This document shows, piece after piece, positions 43,019 through 51,874 of a stretch of 64,000 bases of DNA. Location of the stretch: positions 3,038,001 through 3,102,000 of the forward strand of contig NZ_CP096203.1 of assembly GCF_023195755.1 (NCBI RefSeq). The letters are read 5' to 3'. Origin of the DNA: Chryseobacterium nepalense (GTDB lineage: Bacteria; Bacteroidota; Bacteroidia; Flavobacteriales; Weeksellaceae). Every line of letters starts with the position of its first letter. The stretch's first letter is position 1. The position numbers and the translations under genes were made by a program. The notes below the pieces were generated by a model. The model searched no databases. It was not told the DNA's origin and worked only from the letters and a program-made list of their open reading frames with translations.

Positions 43019-43782
43019 TAACAATTATCTTATTCAACATGTTTTTTGTGTTGTTTGTTGCAGCAGTGATGATGTACATCCGCAAATACAGGCAGCGTAA
43101 AAAAGAATACCTGCATGAAATTGAAGTGAAAAATGAGATTCACAAGCGTGAACTTCTGGCTACACAACTCGAGATACAACAGGCTACCATGCAGCAGATC
43201 GGCCGTGAACTGCATGATAATATCGGGCAGAAACTTACCCTCGTAAGTCTTTACACCCAGCAGCTTCTGTATGAAAATAAAGTTCCTGAAGTCAGTGAAA
43301 GAATTGATCAGGTTTCGCAGATTATCAACCAGTCTTTGCAGGATCTCAGAAGCCTTTCAAAAACACTCACTGATGATAAAATCAATCAAAAGGAAATTGT
43401 AACTTTAATACAGGAAGAAGTAGACAATACCAATGCTTTTAAAAAATGCAAGGTGTCATTCAAATGCAATTTCAGGCAGCTTGATTTAGGGTTTGCTCAT
43501 AAGAATGTGCTGCTGAGAATTACTCAGGAATTTATTCAGAACAGTATAAAACATTCAAATTGCAAAAATATACGGATTACCCTGAACACTTCTGAAGAAG
43601 CACTTTGGGAACTGAATATTCAGGACGATGGCATCGGTTTCGACCAGTCAAAAATCAAATCAAACGGCATCGGTCTCACCAATATGAAGAACAGAGCCGA
43701 AATTATTGGAGCTGATTTCTGCCTTGAAAGCCGCGAAAATTTTGGGACCACACTCAATATTATTTTAAAGAAACAGTCATGA
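42997..43782 (+). CDS. NarX/DesK-type sensor histidine kinase
   Basis: A 261-residue protein with one membrane helix (about residues 7-27), a short coiled coil and a HisKA_3 domain with phospho-acceptor H73 in Q-I-G-R-E-L-H-D-N-I-G-Q-K-L, then a HATPase (Q-N-S-I-K-H-S, D-D-G-I-G-F, G-I-G-L-T-N-M-K-N-R). There is no large periplasmic sensor region. It overlaps both neighbours: 22 bases with the membrane-protein gene and four bases with the response regulator. Confidence 0.9.
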   Translation: MGKTELLITIILFNMFFVLFVAAVMMYIRKYRQRKKEYLHEIEVKNEIHKRELLATQLEIQQATMQQIGRELHDNIGQKLTLVSLYTQQLLYENKVPEVSERIDQVSQIINQSLQDLRSLSKTLTDDKINQKEIVTLIQEEVDNTNAFKKCKVSFKCNFRQLDLGFAHKNVLLRITQEFIQNSIKHSNCKNIRITLNTSEEALWELNIQDDGIGFDQSKIKSNGIGLTNMKNRAEIIGADFCLESRENFGTTLNIILKKQS

Positions 43783-44417
43783 AAAAGACAATAGTGATCG
43801 TTGATGATCACATACTTATCGCAAAAGCATTAGAAGGAATCATCGATAATTTTGCTGAATTTGAAGTGGTTTATGTGGCAGAGAATGGTAAAGATCTTAT
43901 TCAGAAATTTGAAAACAACAGCAGAATTCCGGATATTATTTTGTTGGATATCAGCATGCCGATCATGGACGGATTTGAAACTGTATTATGGCTTAGGGAA
44001 AATCATCCGGGTGTTAAGGTAATGGCGCTGAGCATGCAGGGTGACGACAAAAGCGTCATTAAAATGATAAAAAACGGGGCAAAGGGCTACTTGCTGAAAA
44101 ATACACATCCGAAAGAGCTTGAAAATGCACTCGTGAGATTGAGCACAGACGGGTTCTTCTACCCCGACTGGGCTTCAAAAATTATTTTCTCCAATATGAA
44201 TAACGACGAGTCGGCAAACAGCATTAAAATTTCCGAACGCGAAAAAGAGTTTCTTAAATACACAGTTACTGAGCTTAGCTATAAAGAAATTGCCGATAAA
44301 ATGTGCTGCAGTCCGAGAACAGTTGAAAGCTACAGGGATCAGCTTTGTGATAAACTTGATCTCAAAACCCGGGTAGGGCTGGCTGTATTTGCTATTAAAA
44401 ATGGATTCGCAGGCTAA
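43779..44417 (+). CDS. NarL/LuxR-type response regulator
   Basis: A 212-residue regulator with D9-D10, phospho-acceptor D57 (I-L-L-D-I-S-M-P) and K in Y-L-L-K-N-T-H, and a C-terminal LuxR helix-turn-helix (I-S-E-R-E-K-E-F-L ... S-Y-K-E-I-A-D-K-M-C-C-S-P-R-T-V-E-S-Y). It forms a two-component pair with the kinase it overlaps (ATGA). Target genes unknown; the metalloprotease gene 190 bp downstream is one possible target. Confidence 0.92.
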   Translation: MKKTIVIVDDHILIAKALEGIIDNFAEFEVVYVAENGKDLIQKFENNSRIPDIILLDISMPIMDGFETVLWLRENHPGVKVMALSMQGDDKSVIKMIKNGAKGYLLKNTHPKELENALVRLSTDGFFYPDWASKIIFSNMNNDESANSIKISEREKEFLKYTVTELSYKEIADKMCCSPRTVESYRDQLCDKLDLKTRVGLAVFAIKNGFAG

Positions 44418-44608
44418 AAGTTAGGATGTATTAAAATTTTGATTAATGTGATATTTATGCAATAAATTATTGTCTGAATTAATGTTTTCTCATAGTAATA
44501 TTAAAAATGTTATTGATTGAATAATAAAATTAAGTAACATATTGGTGAAATACTTGTGTAATAATTCTGAATTTTTTAATTTCATTTTCTGTAACAAAAT
44601 ATATTTAT

Positions 44609-45601
44609 ATGAAAAAACTACTATTCGGAGTTCTTATGCTGAGCTTCCTGTCGTGTAACAGTGACAACATTAACAACCAGACTGAAGAGTCCTCAAACAA
44701 CACAGAAAATTTAGGCGGATCTGCCTTTAAAAGAGGATGTCCGTCTGAAGACATCAGGAAAACTGCCCTTCAGAGCAGTGCTGAACTCAGACAAAAATAT
44801 TCTGAGCTTGAAGCCAATACAGAAAAATTTACCAATGATCTTAAATTGGGGAAAGTACTTTCCGATGGAACAGTTGAAATTCCTGTGGTGGTAAATGTCT
44901 TATACAGAACCTCAGCAGAAAATATTTCCGCTGCCCGTATTGCAGAGCAGATTGCTGTTCTGAATGCAGATTACGGAGGGACAAACACGGATGTCTCTAA
45001 AATCCCGACTGCTTTTCAGGGGGTAAAAGCCGGAGATGTTAAAGTAAGATTCAGGCTGGCAAACACCGTGAGAAAATCTACTACCAAAACGAGCTGGAGC
45101 ACAAATGACGCGATGAAAAGATCTTCAAGCGGCGGAATTGATGCTACAAGTCCTGCCAATTATCTTAATATCTGGGTTGTAGGAAATATGGGACAGATCC
45201 TTGGATATGCTACATTTCCGGAATCTTCAGGGCTGTGGAATGACGGAGTCGTAATCGCTGCTTCTTATTTCGGGAAAACAGGGGCTTCAGCGCCATTTAA
45301 CCAAGGAAGAACCGCTACGCATGAGGTAGGGCATTATTTAAATCTCAGACATATCTGGGGGGATGCTAACTGCGGAAATGATCTTGTTACGGATACTCCT
45401 ACCCAAACGGGTCCAAACTATGGAAAGCCAAGCTATCCGTTATATAATACCTGCGGAGGTGTACAAAGATCTGTAATGTTTATGAATTATATGGACTATG
45501 TGGATGATGCTGCCATGTTTATGTTCTCATCAGGACAGAAAACAAGAATGCAGTCTGTGGTAGCTTCATCAGGAGCAAGGTCAGGATTAAGACTGTATTA
45601 A
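44609..45601 (+). CDS. M43-type zinc metalloprotease lipoprotein
   Basis: A 330-residue protein with a lipoprotein signal (M-K-K-L-L-F-G-V-L-M-L-S-F-L-S-C-N). The zinc motif is H-E-V-G-H-Y-L-N-L-R-H-I-W-G-D (HExxHxxGxxH-like in the metzincin M43 pappalysin-related group), with a downstream F-M-N-Y-M-D-Y Met-turn region. These enzymes are extracellular endopeptidases. It ends at a strong bidirectional hairpin. Confidence 0.88.
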   Translation: MKKLLFGVLMLSFLSCNSDNINNQTEESSNNTENLGGSAFKRGCPSEDIRKTALQSSAELRQKYSELEANTEKFTNDLKLGKVLSDGTVEIPVVVNVLYRTSAENISAARIAEQIAVLNADYGGTNTDVSKIPTAFQGVKAGDVKVRFRLANTVRKSTTKTSWSTNDAMKRSSSGGIDATSPANYLNIWVVGNMGQILGYATFPESSGLWNDGVVIAASYFGKTGASAPFNQGRTATHEVGHYLNLRHIWGDANCGNDLVTDTPTQTGPNYGKPSYPLYNTCGGVQRSVMFMNYMDYVDDAAMFMFSSGQKTRMQSVVASSGARSGLRLY

Positions 45602-45628
45602 TTGCGTAATACCTTTTCATAAATACGA

Positions 45629-45663
45629 AAGTCCGGCTGTTTCAGAATGAAACAGCCGGACTT
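45629..45663. terminator. Bidirectional terminator hairpin
   Basis: A perfect 16-bp stem (45629-45644 with 45648-45663; core GTCCGGCTGTTTC) with a GAA loop lies between the convergent M43 and M1 genes. It is the strongest terminator-like hairpin in the window. Confidence 0.75.
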
Positions 45664-45676
45664 GTTCTATAGCTTT

Positions 45677-47539
45677 TTATAAAGTTTTCTTATTGTCATC
45701 TGGCGTATAATCCATGAAAATTCCGCCATTGAGATTTATCGATTGTACCTTTTTGGTAATTGGAATGGTCAGCATGGTCTGTCTTTGGTCTTTTTCCCAG
45801 ACGGAAGGCGAGAAATGAAGCTTTTCCGCTGTTCCGTCTTCATAGGTGATTTCTGCTGAAAAAGGAATAACAAAACCGCCTACATTATCTATGTTTACCG
45901 TTAAAAGATCATTCATCTGGCTGGCTCCGGCTACTTTAAGATCAATATAATTATTGGTGTAAAACCAGTTGTTGAAAAACCAGTTGAGGTTTTTTCCGGA
46001 ACCCGAGTTCATGGAATAGAAATAATCCCATGGAATAGGATGTTTGCCATTCCAGTTATTCATGTAGTGATGCAATGCTTTTTTAAAAAGGTCATCTCCA
46101 AGATAATCCTTTAAGGCAAGATAAGATAATGAAGCTTTTACATACGAATTGTTTCCATATCCTGCACCGCTTACCTGTGTGCTCATGGTGATAATGGGCT
46201 GGTCCTGTTCTGCTGAAGGATCATTGATCCATCGTTTCACTCTGAAATTTTTATAAAATTCTTTGGCTTTAGCCTCACCATTTTCATCGATTCCGATCAG
46301 ATATTCCAATGTGGTTGCCCAGCCTTCATCCATAAAAGCATATCTCGTTTCGTTGATTCCCATATAGAAGGGAAAATACGTATGCGCAATTTCATGATCG
46401 GCCGTTAATCTGGCATCCTGGAAATCATCAGGAATGCTGGTATCGTTGATCATCATCGGGTATTCCATATCGGCATATCCTTGTACGGCAGTCATAACAT
46501 TGTAGGGATATTCTACGCCGGGCCAGTTTTTGGAAAACCAGTCCAGGTTGTAGCGCATCCATTCAACATAATGTTCAAAATCTTTAGCTTCAGGTCCGTA
46601 TGCAGCCTGAACACTGGTTCTTTTTGTTTTCAGCTGAACGCTTGATGCATCCCAGGCATAGTGGCTGCTTAGTGCAAAACAGAAATCTGTAATATGGCTG
46701 GCTTTAAATTTCCACACATTCCATTTATTCTGCCTCGTAACTTTTCCGGATTTCATTTCGTGTGGAGTAGCCACATGAATCACCTTGTCACTTTTTAAAG
46801 AGGTTTTGTATCTTTTTAAATACTCAGACTGAAGAACGGCTTCGGGATTAAGAAAATCTCCCGTGGCCCAGACTACATAATTTTTTGGAGCGCTAATAGC
46901 AAAGCTGTAATCGTTAAAATCATTATAAAATTCCTGCCTGTCGGAATGTGGGAGCATATCCCATCCGTTATAATCATCATACACAGATATTCTCGGGAAA
47001 GAATAGGCAACATAAAAAGTTTCAGGATCGATCTGACCTTCTCTTCCGCTCTCTACAGATAGCGGGTATTCCCATTCAATCTTTATTTCAGCTTTGGACT
47101 TAGATTTTAAAGCGGAATTCAATTTTATCTTTTCAACGGTTCCCCAATTTTCACTGTTAACAGCATATTTTTCGCCATTTACAATAAATGATTTAATATG
47201 CAGTCCCGAGGTTAAAAAATCTTTGGAAACCATACCCGATCTTGGAGCCTGCGGTTTATGTAAATTATTTACGAACCGGATAGCAAGTTCCGTAAGATTG
47301 TCCGGGCTGTTGTTGCTGTAAAGAATCGTTTCTTTTCCGGAAACGATTTTCGAATTAGCATCCACTTTTACCTCTACATTATAAACCCCTTTGTTTTGCC
47401 AGTAATTTTTTCCAGGTGCTCCGGATAAATCGCGCGTACCATTGGCGTATGCTTTCTTGATATTTCTTGGCATATACAACTCCTGAGCAGAAAATTGCCA
47501 TGAAGCCAGAAGCAATAATCCCCAAACTAATCTTCTCAT
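45677..47539 (-). CDS. M1 family metallopeptidase (aminopeptidase)
   Basis: A 620-residue exported enzyme; ATG at 47539 starts the signal peptide (M-R-R-L-V-W-G-L-L-L-L-A-S-W), and an upstream ATG adds 19 implausible residues. The zinc site is H-E-I-A-H-T-Y-F-P-F with the downstream E in E-G-W-A-T (HExxH-x18-E). The exopeptidase motif region reads M-E-Y-P-M-M, where soluble aminopeptidases have GAMEN, so substrate preference may differ. It is followed by the bidirectional terminator. Confidence 0.88.
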   Translation of the reverse strand: MRRLVWGLLLLASWQFSAQELYMPRNIKKAYANGTRDLSGAPGKNYWQNKGVYNVEVKVDANSKIVSGKETILYSNNSPDNLTELAIRFVNNLHKPQAPRSGMVSKDFLTSGLHIKSFIVNGEKYAVNSENWGTVEKIKLNSALKSKSKAEIKIEWEYPLSVESGREGQIDPETFYVAYSFPRISVYDDYNGWDMLPHSDRQEFYNDFNDYSFAISAPKNYVVWATGDFLNPEAVLQSEYLKRYKTSLKSDKVIHVATPHEMKSGKVTRQNKWNVWKFKASHITDFCFALSSHYAWDASSVQLKTKRTSVQAAYGPEAKDFEHYVEWMRYNLDWFSKNWPGVEYPYNVMTAVQGYADMEYPMMINDTSIPDDFQDARLTADHEIAHTYFPFYMGINETRYAFMDEGWATTLEYLIGIDENGEAKAKEFYKNFRVKRWINDPSAEQDQPIITMSTQVSGAGYGNNSYVKASLSYLALKDYLGDDLFKKALHHYMNNWNGKHPIPWDYFYSMNSGSGKNLNWFFNNWFYTNNYIDLKVAGASQMNDLLTVNIDNVGGFVIPFSAEITYEDGTAEKLHFSPSVWEKDQRQTMLTIPITKKVQSINLNGGIFMDYTPDDNKKTL

Positions 47540-47839
47540 TAAAATTTTTTTATAATCAATTAATTTAACATAAAAATAATGAAAAACAGTAATCAAATAT
47601 TACTCATCTTATTATTTATCAGCTGTTAACAAGTAAAATTCAACACAACCTCTTTCCAGTATTGTTTTTACTTTAAATAATATATTATACAGCTTTAATC
47701 GGACGTACAAAGATACATCAATTTAGCACGGATGTTATAAAAGTATATTAAAAAGAAGTCATATTTATAGCGTATTTAAACCAATTATTTTATGAAATGT
47801 TGTATTATTTTAATTAGTGATATGATGAAATAATAAATA
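47540..47839. other. A/T-rich intergenic region before the paa operon
   Basis: About 300 bases of low-GC sequence between the divergent M1 and paaK genes with no convincing frame or RNA gene. The last part, from 47840, carries the paaK promoter and operator candidate listed separately. Confidence 0.4.
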
Positions 47840-47888
47840 TTTGGCAGAAACAAAAAATCTTTTTACATTTACACCTAACAAGTGTTAG
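47840..47888 (+). promoter_or_regulatory. paa operon promoter with 14-bp palindromic operator candidate
   Basis: TTTG at 47840-47843 and TACATTTA at 47864-47871 are spaced by 20 bases, close to the Bacteroidota pattern TTTG-N19-TAnnTTTG. Directly downstream, at the expected transcription start, CTAACA-AG-TGTTAG (47875-47888) is a perfect dyad apart from its two central bases. This position suits a repressor of the TetR type that releases on a CoA thioester. Confidence 0.6.
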
Positions 47889-47896
47889 TTAGTTAT

Positions 47897-49213
47897 ATGG
47901 ATTTTTCAGTTGAATATTTAAAGCTCAACCAGTTGAGACAGCTTCAGTCTGAGCGGTTGATGAATTTGGTAGGCTATCTTGGAGAGAAGTCGGAGTTTTA
48001 TAGAAGAAGGTTTAATGAAGAAGGAATAGTTCCACAAGATATCAGGTCTATTGAAGATATTACGAAACTTCCTATTACTTACAAGCAGGATTTGAGAGAC
48101 AATTATCCGTTCGGATTATTTACCGTTTCTAAAAATGAACTGCAGAGAATTCACTGTTCAAGCGGAACAACAGGTAAGCCGACGGTTGTTGGATACACCA
48201 AAGAAGATGTTGATTTATTCAGCGAAGTCGTAGCGAGATCTTTGAATGCGGCAGGGGCAAAACCCGGAATGCAGTTGCACAATGCCTATGGTTACGGGAT
48301 TTTTACTGGTGGGTTGGGACTTCATTATGGCGCTGAAAAATTAGGAATGAGCGTTCTTCCTATTTCCGGAGGGATGACAGCGAGGCAGGTAGATTTAATT
48401 GTAGATTTTAAGCCGGAAGTTCTTTGCTGTTCACCTTCTTACGCTTTAACGCTGGCGGATGAATTTGCAAAAAGAGGAATTTCTGCGGATGAAATCAGCT
48501 TGAAATATGCCGTTTTAGGTTCTGAACCCTGGACGGAATTGATCAGGCATCATATTGAAGAAAGGCTTGGCGTTCATGCGACCAATATTTATGGTTTAAG
48601 TGAAATTATCGGTCCCGGCGTTTCTATGGAGGATTTTGAGGAAAAAGGAGGAGCTTACATTTGGGAAGATCACTTTTATCCTGAAATTTTAGATCCGATT
48701 ACGAAAGAACCGGTACCATTTGGAGAAGAAGGCGTTTTGGTGATCACGACTTTAACGAAAAAAGCAATGCCGCTGTTACGTTACTGGACAAATGATATTA
48801 CCAGTCTTTACTATGATGAAAATGGTAAAAGAACCATGGTAAAGATGAAACCAATTCTTGGAAGAGCAGATGATATGCTGATCGTAAGAGGAGTAAATGT
48901 TTATCCAAGCCAGATCGAGGAAGCGTTTTCTCATATAAAAGGTGTTGTTCCGAATTATTATTTAACACCGGTTGAAAAAGAACAAATGTGTGTCGCGCTG
49001 GATATTGATGTGGAAGTAGATGATGAATTGGTAAGGGCGCAAAATTTAAGTTTAAATACCGACGATTATGCTATTTTTGTCGGAAATTTCGGAAAAAATA
49101 TAGAAAACGAAATTAAAAAGCGGGTAGGAATCACCACGAAAGTAAAAATTCATGCTCAGGACAGCCTTCCGAAATGCGAAGGCGGAAAAATTAACAGAAT
49201 ACTTAAAAAATAA
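47897..49213 (+). CDS. paaK: Phenylacetate-CoA ligase
   Basis: A 438-residue adenylate-forming enzyme; the ATG at 47897 is preferred to a GTG at 47882. Motifs: H-C-S-S-G-T-T-G-K-P-T-V-V-G-Y-T-K (phosphate loop), N-I-Y-G-L-S-E-I and Y-W-T-N-D-I-T-S, then R-A-D-D-M-L-I-V-R-G-V-N-V-Y-P hinge of PaaK. It activates phenylacetate to phenylacetyl-CoA with ATP. First gene of the operon; paaE starts at the next base. Confidence 0.95.
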   Translation: MDFSVEYLKLNQLRQLQSERLMNLVGYLGEKSEFYRRRFNEEGIVPQDIRSIEDITKLPITYKQDLRDNYPFGLFTVSKNELQRIHCSSGTTGKPTVVGYTKEDVDLFSEVVARSLNAAGAKPGMQLHNAYGYGIFTGGLGLHYGAEKLGMSVLPISGGMTARQVDLIVDFKPEVLCCSPSYALTLADEFAKRGISADEISLKYAVLGSEPWTELIRHHIEERLGVHATNIYGLSEIIGPGVSMEDFEEKGGAYIWEDHFYPEILDPITKEPVPFGEEGVLVITTLTKKAMPLLRYWTNDITSLYYDENGKRTMVKMKPILGRADDMLIVRGVNVYPSQIEEAFSHIKGVVPNYYLTPVEKEQMCVALDIDVEVDDELVRAQNLSLNTDDYAIFVGNFGKNIENEIKKRVGITTKVKIHAQDSLPKCEGGKINRILKK

Positions 49214-50299
49214 ATGAATTCATTTTATAAACTAAAAACGGTTAAGGTTCAAAAAGATACCAACGATGCAGTAAATGTAGCCGTTGAAATTCCTGAGGAA
49301 CTGAAGGATAAATTCAGGTTCAAGCAGGGGCAGTATCTTAATTTCAGAATGATAATCAACGGAAATGAAGAGAGACGGTCTTATTCTATCTGTAACGCAC
49401 CAAGCGAGAAAAGTAACACGCTGGAAGTACTGGTAAAATTATTGGAAGGCGGAAAAGTTTCCGGATACTTCAACGAGCATCTTCACATGGATGAAATGCT
49501 GGAAGTGATGCCTCCAATGGGCGGTTTCAACACATCTTATCACCCAACAAATGTTAAAACGTATATCGGTCTTGCTGCAGGAAGCGGAATTTCCCCGGTA
49601 TTGTCCAACATCAAAGAAAGTCTTTACCAGGAACCGAATTCAAACGCTTATCTGTTCTACAGCAATAGAAGTATGAATCATGTAATGAAAAAGGCTGAGA
49701 TCGATAAATTGGTTGAGCACTTCAACGGAAGACTGAAAGTTATCTATTTGGTTAGCCGTGAAAAGCATGAAGACCAATTATTTGAAGGAAGAATCTGTCC
49801 GGATAAACTGGAGCAGCTTTTTGAAAGGCATCCTCAAATTGATGTTAAAGAATCTACATATTTTATCTGTGGCCCTTCAGAGATGATTAAGAGTGTTGCC
49901 GATTATTTAAAGAAAGATAAAAAAGTACCGGCCATTCAGGTTTTATTTGAATATTTCACCGCTCCGGATGAAGAAAACACGGAGGAAATGAGTGATGAAT
50001 TCAAAGCGATTGCCAATATCGAAAGTATGGTAACGGTAATCATTGATGATGATGAATATTCGTTCCACCTGAATTCTAAAAAAGAAAGTATCTTAGATAA
50101 AGCATTGAAAGACAATCTTCCAGTACCTTTTGCATGTAAAGGAGGAGTTTGCTGTACGTGTAAAGCTGAAGTTTTAGAAGGTGAAGTTTTCATGGAAAAA
50201 AACTACGCACTTACCGAAGAAGAAGTAGCCAGAGGTTATGTTCTTACCTGCCAGTGTCATCCTACAACGAATGTGGTGATGCTTAATTATGACGTGTGA
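49214..50299 (+). CDS. paaE: Phenylacetyl-CoA epoxidase reductase subunit PaaE
   Basis: A 361-residue ferredoxin-NADP reductase-like protein: FAD-binding R-R-S-Y-S-I-C-N-A-P, NAD-binding G-L-A-A-G-S-G-I-S-P-V, and a C-terminal plant-type 2Fe-2S ferredoxin with C-x4-C-x2-C (C-K-G-G-V-C-C-T-C) and a fourth Cys in L-T-C-Q-C-H. It passes electrons from NADPH to the PaaAC diiron oxygenase. Placing paaE ahead of paaA differs from the E. coli order paaABCDE. Confidence 0.95.
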   Translation: MNSFYKLKTVKVQKDTNDAVNVAVEIPEELKDKFRFKQGQYLNFRMIINGNEERRSYSICNAPSEKSNTLEVLVKLLEGGKVSGYFNEHLHMDEMLEVMPPMGGFNTSYHPTNVKTYIGLAAGSGISPVLSNIKESLYQEPNSNAYLFYSNRSMNHVMKKAEIDKLVEHFNGRLKVIYLVSREKHEDQLFEGRICPDKLEQLFERHPQIDVKESTYFICGPSEMIKSVADYLKKDKKVPAIQVLFEYFTAPDEENTEEMSDEFKAIANIESMVTVIIDDDEYSFHLNSKKESILDKALKDNLPVPFACKGGVCCTCKAEVLEGEVFMEKNYALTEEEVARGYVLTCQCHPTTNVVMLNYDV

Positions 50300-50301
50300 T
50301 T

Positions 50302-50372
50302 AATATAACAATGTAAAAGTTTACCAATGTAACAATTATTGCTAGACTGTTAAATTGATACATTGTTACATT
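50302..50372. repeat. 8-bp-unit hairpin array (AATNTRAC family), paaE-paaA gap
   Basis: Four forward units AATATAAC, AATGTAAA, AGTTTACC, AATGTAAC, a 7-base spacer, and four inverted units GCTAGACT, GTTAAATT, GATACATT, GTTACATT. Position is exact to the base at period 8. The two halves can pair along their full length with mismatches. Confidence 0.7.
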
Positions 50373-50395
50373 TTAAAATTTGAAAAATTTTAATT

Positions 50396-51334
50396 ATGGA
50401 TTTAGAAAAATTTGTACAATACGTACACGACGAAAATAAAGTAGAACCAAAAGATGTAATGCCTGACGATTACAGGAAATTATTGGTTCGTCAGATCTCC
50501 CAGCACGCCCATTCCGAAATTGTGGGAATGTTACCTGAAGCCAACTGGATTTCCAGAGCGCCTTCGTTGAGAAGAAAAATGGCGCTTTTGGCGAAAGTTC
50601 AGGATGAGGCAGGTCATGGTTTATACCTTTATTCTGCAACAGAAACTTTAGGTGACGGAACGGTGAGAGCCGACAGAGATGCCACTTATGATGATATGCT
50701 TTCAGGGAAAGCAAAATATTCCAGTATCTTCAATTATCCGACATTAAGCTGGGCAGATATCGGCGCCATCGGCTGGCTGGTAGACGGAGCGGCAATTATG
50801 AATCAGGTAATGCTGATGGGAAATTCTTACGGCCCTTATTCCAGAGCGATGGTTAAAATCTGTAAGGAAGAATCTTTCCACCAAAGACAGGGTTATGAGA
50901 TTTTGATGGCGCTTTGCCGTGGTACAAAACAGCAGAAAGAAATGGCTCAGGCTTCATTAAACCGTTTCTGGTGGCCGGCGTTAATGATGTTTGGTCCGAA
51001 TGACGACAGTTCACCAAATTCTAAGATCTCTATGAATTACAGGGTGAAAAGAGAAAGTAACGACAGCCTTCGTCAGAGATTTGTTGACGTTACTGTTGCT
51101 CAGGCTGAGTTTTTAGGATTAACCATTCCGGATAAAGATTTAAAATGGAATGAAGAAAGACAGCACTATGATTTCGGGGAACTTCCTTGGGATGAATTCA
51201 TGGAAATCCTGAAAGGGAACGGACCGTGCAATAAAAAACGTATCGAAACCAAAAGAAAAGCTCAAAGAGAGAATTCTTGGGTAAAAGAAGCTGCAGCAGC
51301 TTTCGCAGAAAAACAACAAAAAGAAGTAATATAA
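50396..51334 (+). CDS. paaA: Phenylacetyl-CoA epoxidase oxygenase subunit PaaA
   Basis: A 312-residue ferritin-like protein. Diiron ligands are visible: E41 in H-A-H-S-E-I, E71-x-x-H74 in D-E-A-G-H and E159-x-x-H162 in E-S-F-H. It inserts oxygen into the aromatic ring of phenylacetyl-CoA to give the 1,2-epoxide, as catalytic partner of PaaC. The length matches the family. Confidence 0.97.
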   Translation: MDLEKFVQYVHDENKVEPKDVMPDDYRKLLVRQISQHAHSEIVGMLPEANWISRAPSLRRKMALLAKVQDEAGHGLYLYSATETLGDGTVRADRDATYDDMLSGKAKYSSIFNYPTLSWADIGAIGWLVDGAAIMNQVMLMGNSYGPYSRAMVKICKEESFHQRQGYEILMALCRGTKQQKEMAQASLNRFWWPALMMFGPNDDSSPNSKISMNYRVKRESNDSLRQRFVDVTVAQAEFLGLTIPDKDLKWNEERQHYDFGELPWDEFMEILKGNGPCNKKRIETKRKAQRENSWVKEAAAAFAEKQQKEVI

Positions 51335-51453
51335 TTTGAAAATGTGCTAATTTGAAAATTTGGAAATGACCTTAACCAAGTTAATTATTCTCAAATTTTC
51401 AATTAAACTGATCAATCAATTTTCAAATTAACCAATTTTCAAATTTTCAAATT
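51333..51453. repeat. 8-bp-unit hairpin array (AATTTGAA family), paaA-paaB gap
   Basis: Forward units AATTTGAA, AATGTGCT, AATTTGAA, AATTTGGA, AATGACCT start inside the paaA stop codon (the AA of TAA is the first unit's start). The right side has the inverted units TTCAAATT, AACCAATT, TTCAAATT, TTCAAATT. The first 73 bases nearly duplicate the start of the next array (five differences). Confidence 0.75.
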
Positions 51454-51457
51454 AATT

Positions 51458-51739
51458 ATGGCAAATTTAGATATGTGGGAAGTGTTTATTCAGACTAAAC
51501 CGGGATTATCTCACAAACACGTTGGAGTGGTACAGGCACCAACAGCAGAAATGGCTTTGCAGAATGCAAGAGACGTTTATACAAGAAGAAAAGAGGGGAC
51601 TTCGGTTTGGGTGGTTCCGAGTAAATATATTGTGACTTCGGAAGGGGTGGACAAAGAAGCGTTCTTCGATCCGGCTGATGACAAGTTGTACCGTCACCCG
51701 ACTTTCTACGAAATTCCGAATGATGTAAAAAATATGTAG
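51458..51739 (+). CDS. paaB: Phenylacetyl-CoA epoxidase subunit PaaB
   Basis: A 93-residue protein matching PaaB (D-M-W-E-V-F-I-Q-T-K-P-G-L-S-H-K-H-V-G-V-V-Q at the start, A-L-Q-N-A-R-D-V-Y-T-R-R). It is needed for assembly of the epoxidase. The neighbouring gaps on both sides hold hairpin arrays. Confidence 0.95.
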   Translation: MANLDMWEVFIQTKPGLSHKHVGVVQAPTAEMALQNARDVYTRRKEGTSVWVVPSKYIVTSEGVDKEAFFDPADDKLYRHPTFYEIPNDVKNM

Positions 51740-51745
51740 ATTAAT

Positions 51746-51866
51746 AATTTGAAAATGTGCTAATTTGAAAATTTGGGAATGACCTTAATCACGTTAATTA
51801 TTTTCAAACTTTCAATTAAGACAATTCACCCAATTTTCAAATAACTAATTCTCAAATTTTCAAATT
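51746..51866. repeat. 8-bp-unit hairpin array (AATTTGAA family), paaB-paaC gap
   Basis: Forward units AATTTGAA, AATGTGCT, AATTTGAA, AATTTGGG, AATGACCT; right side CTCAAATT, TTCAAATT and related inverted units. The left part closely repeats the array between paaA and paaB. Confidence 0.75.
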
Positions 51867-51874
51867 AAAAAATA

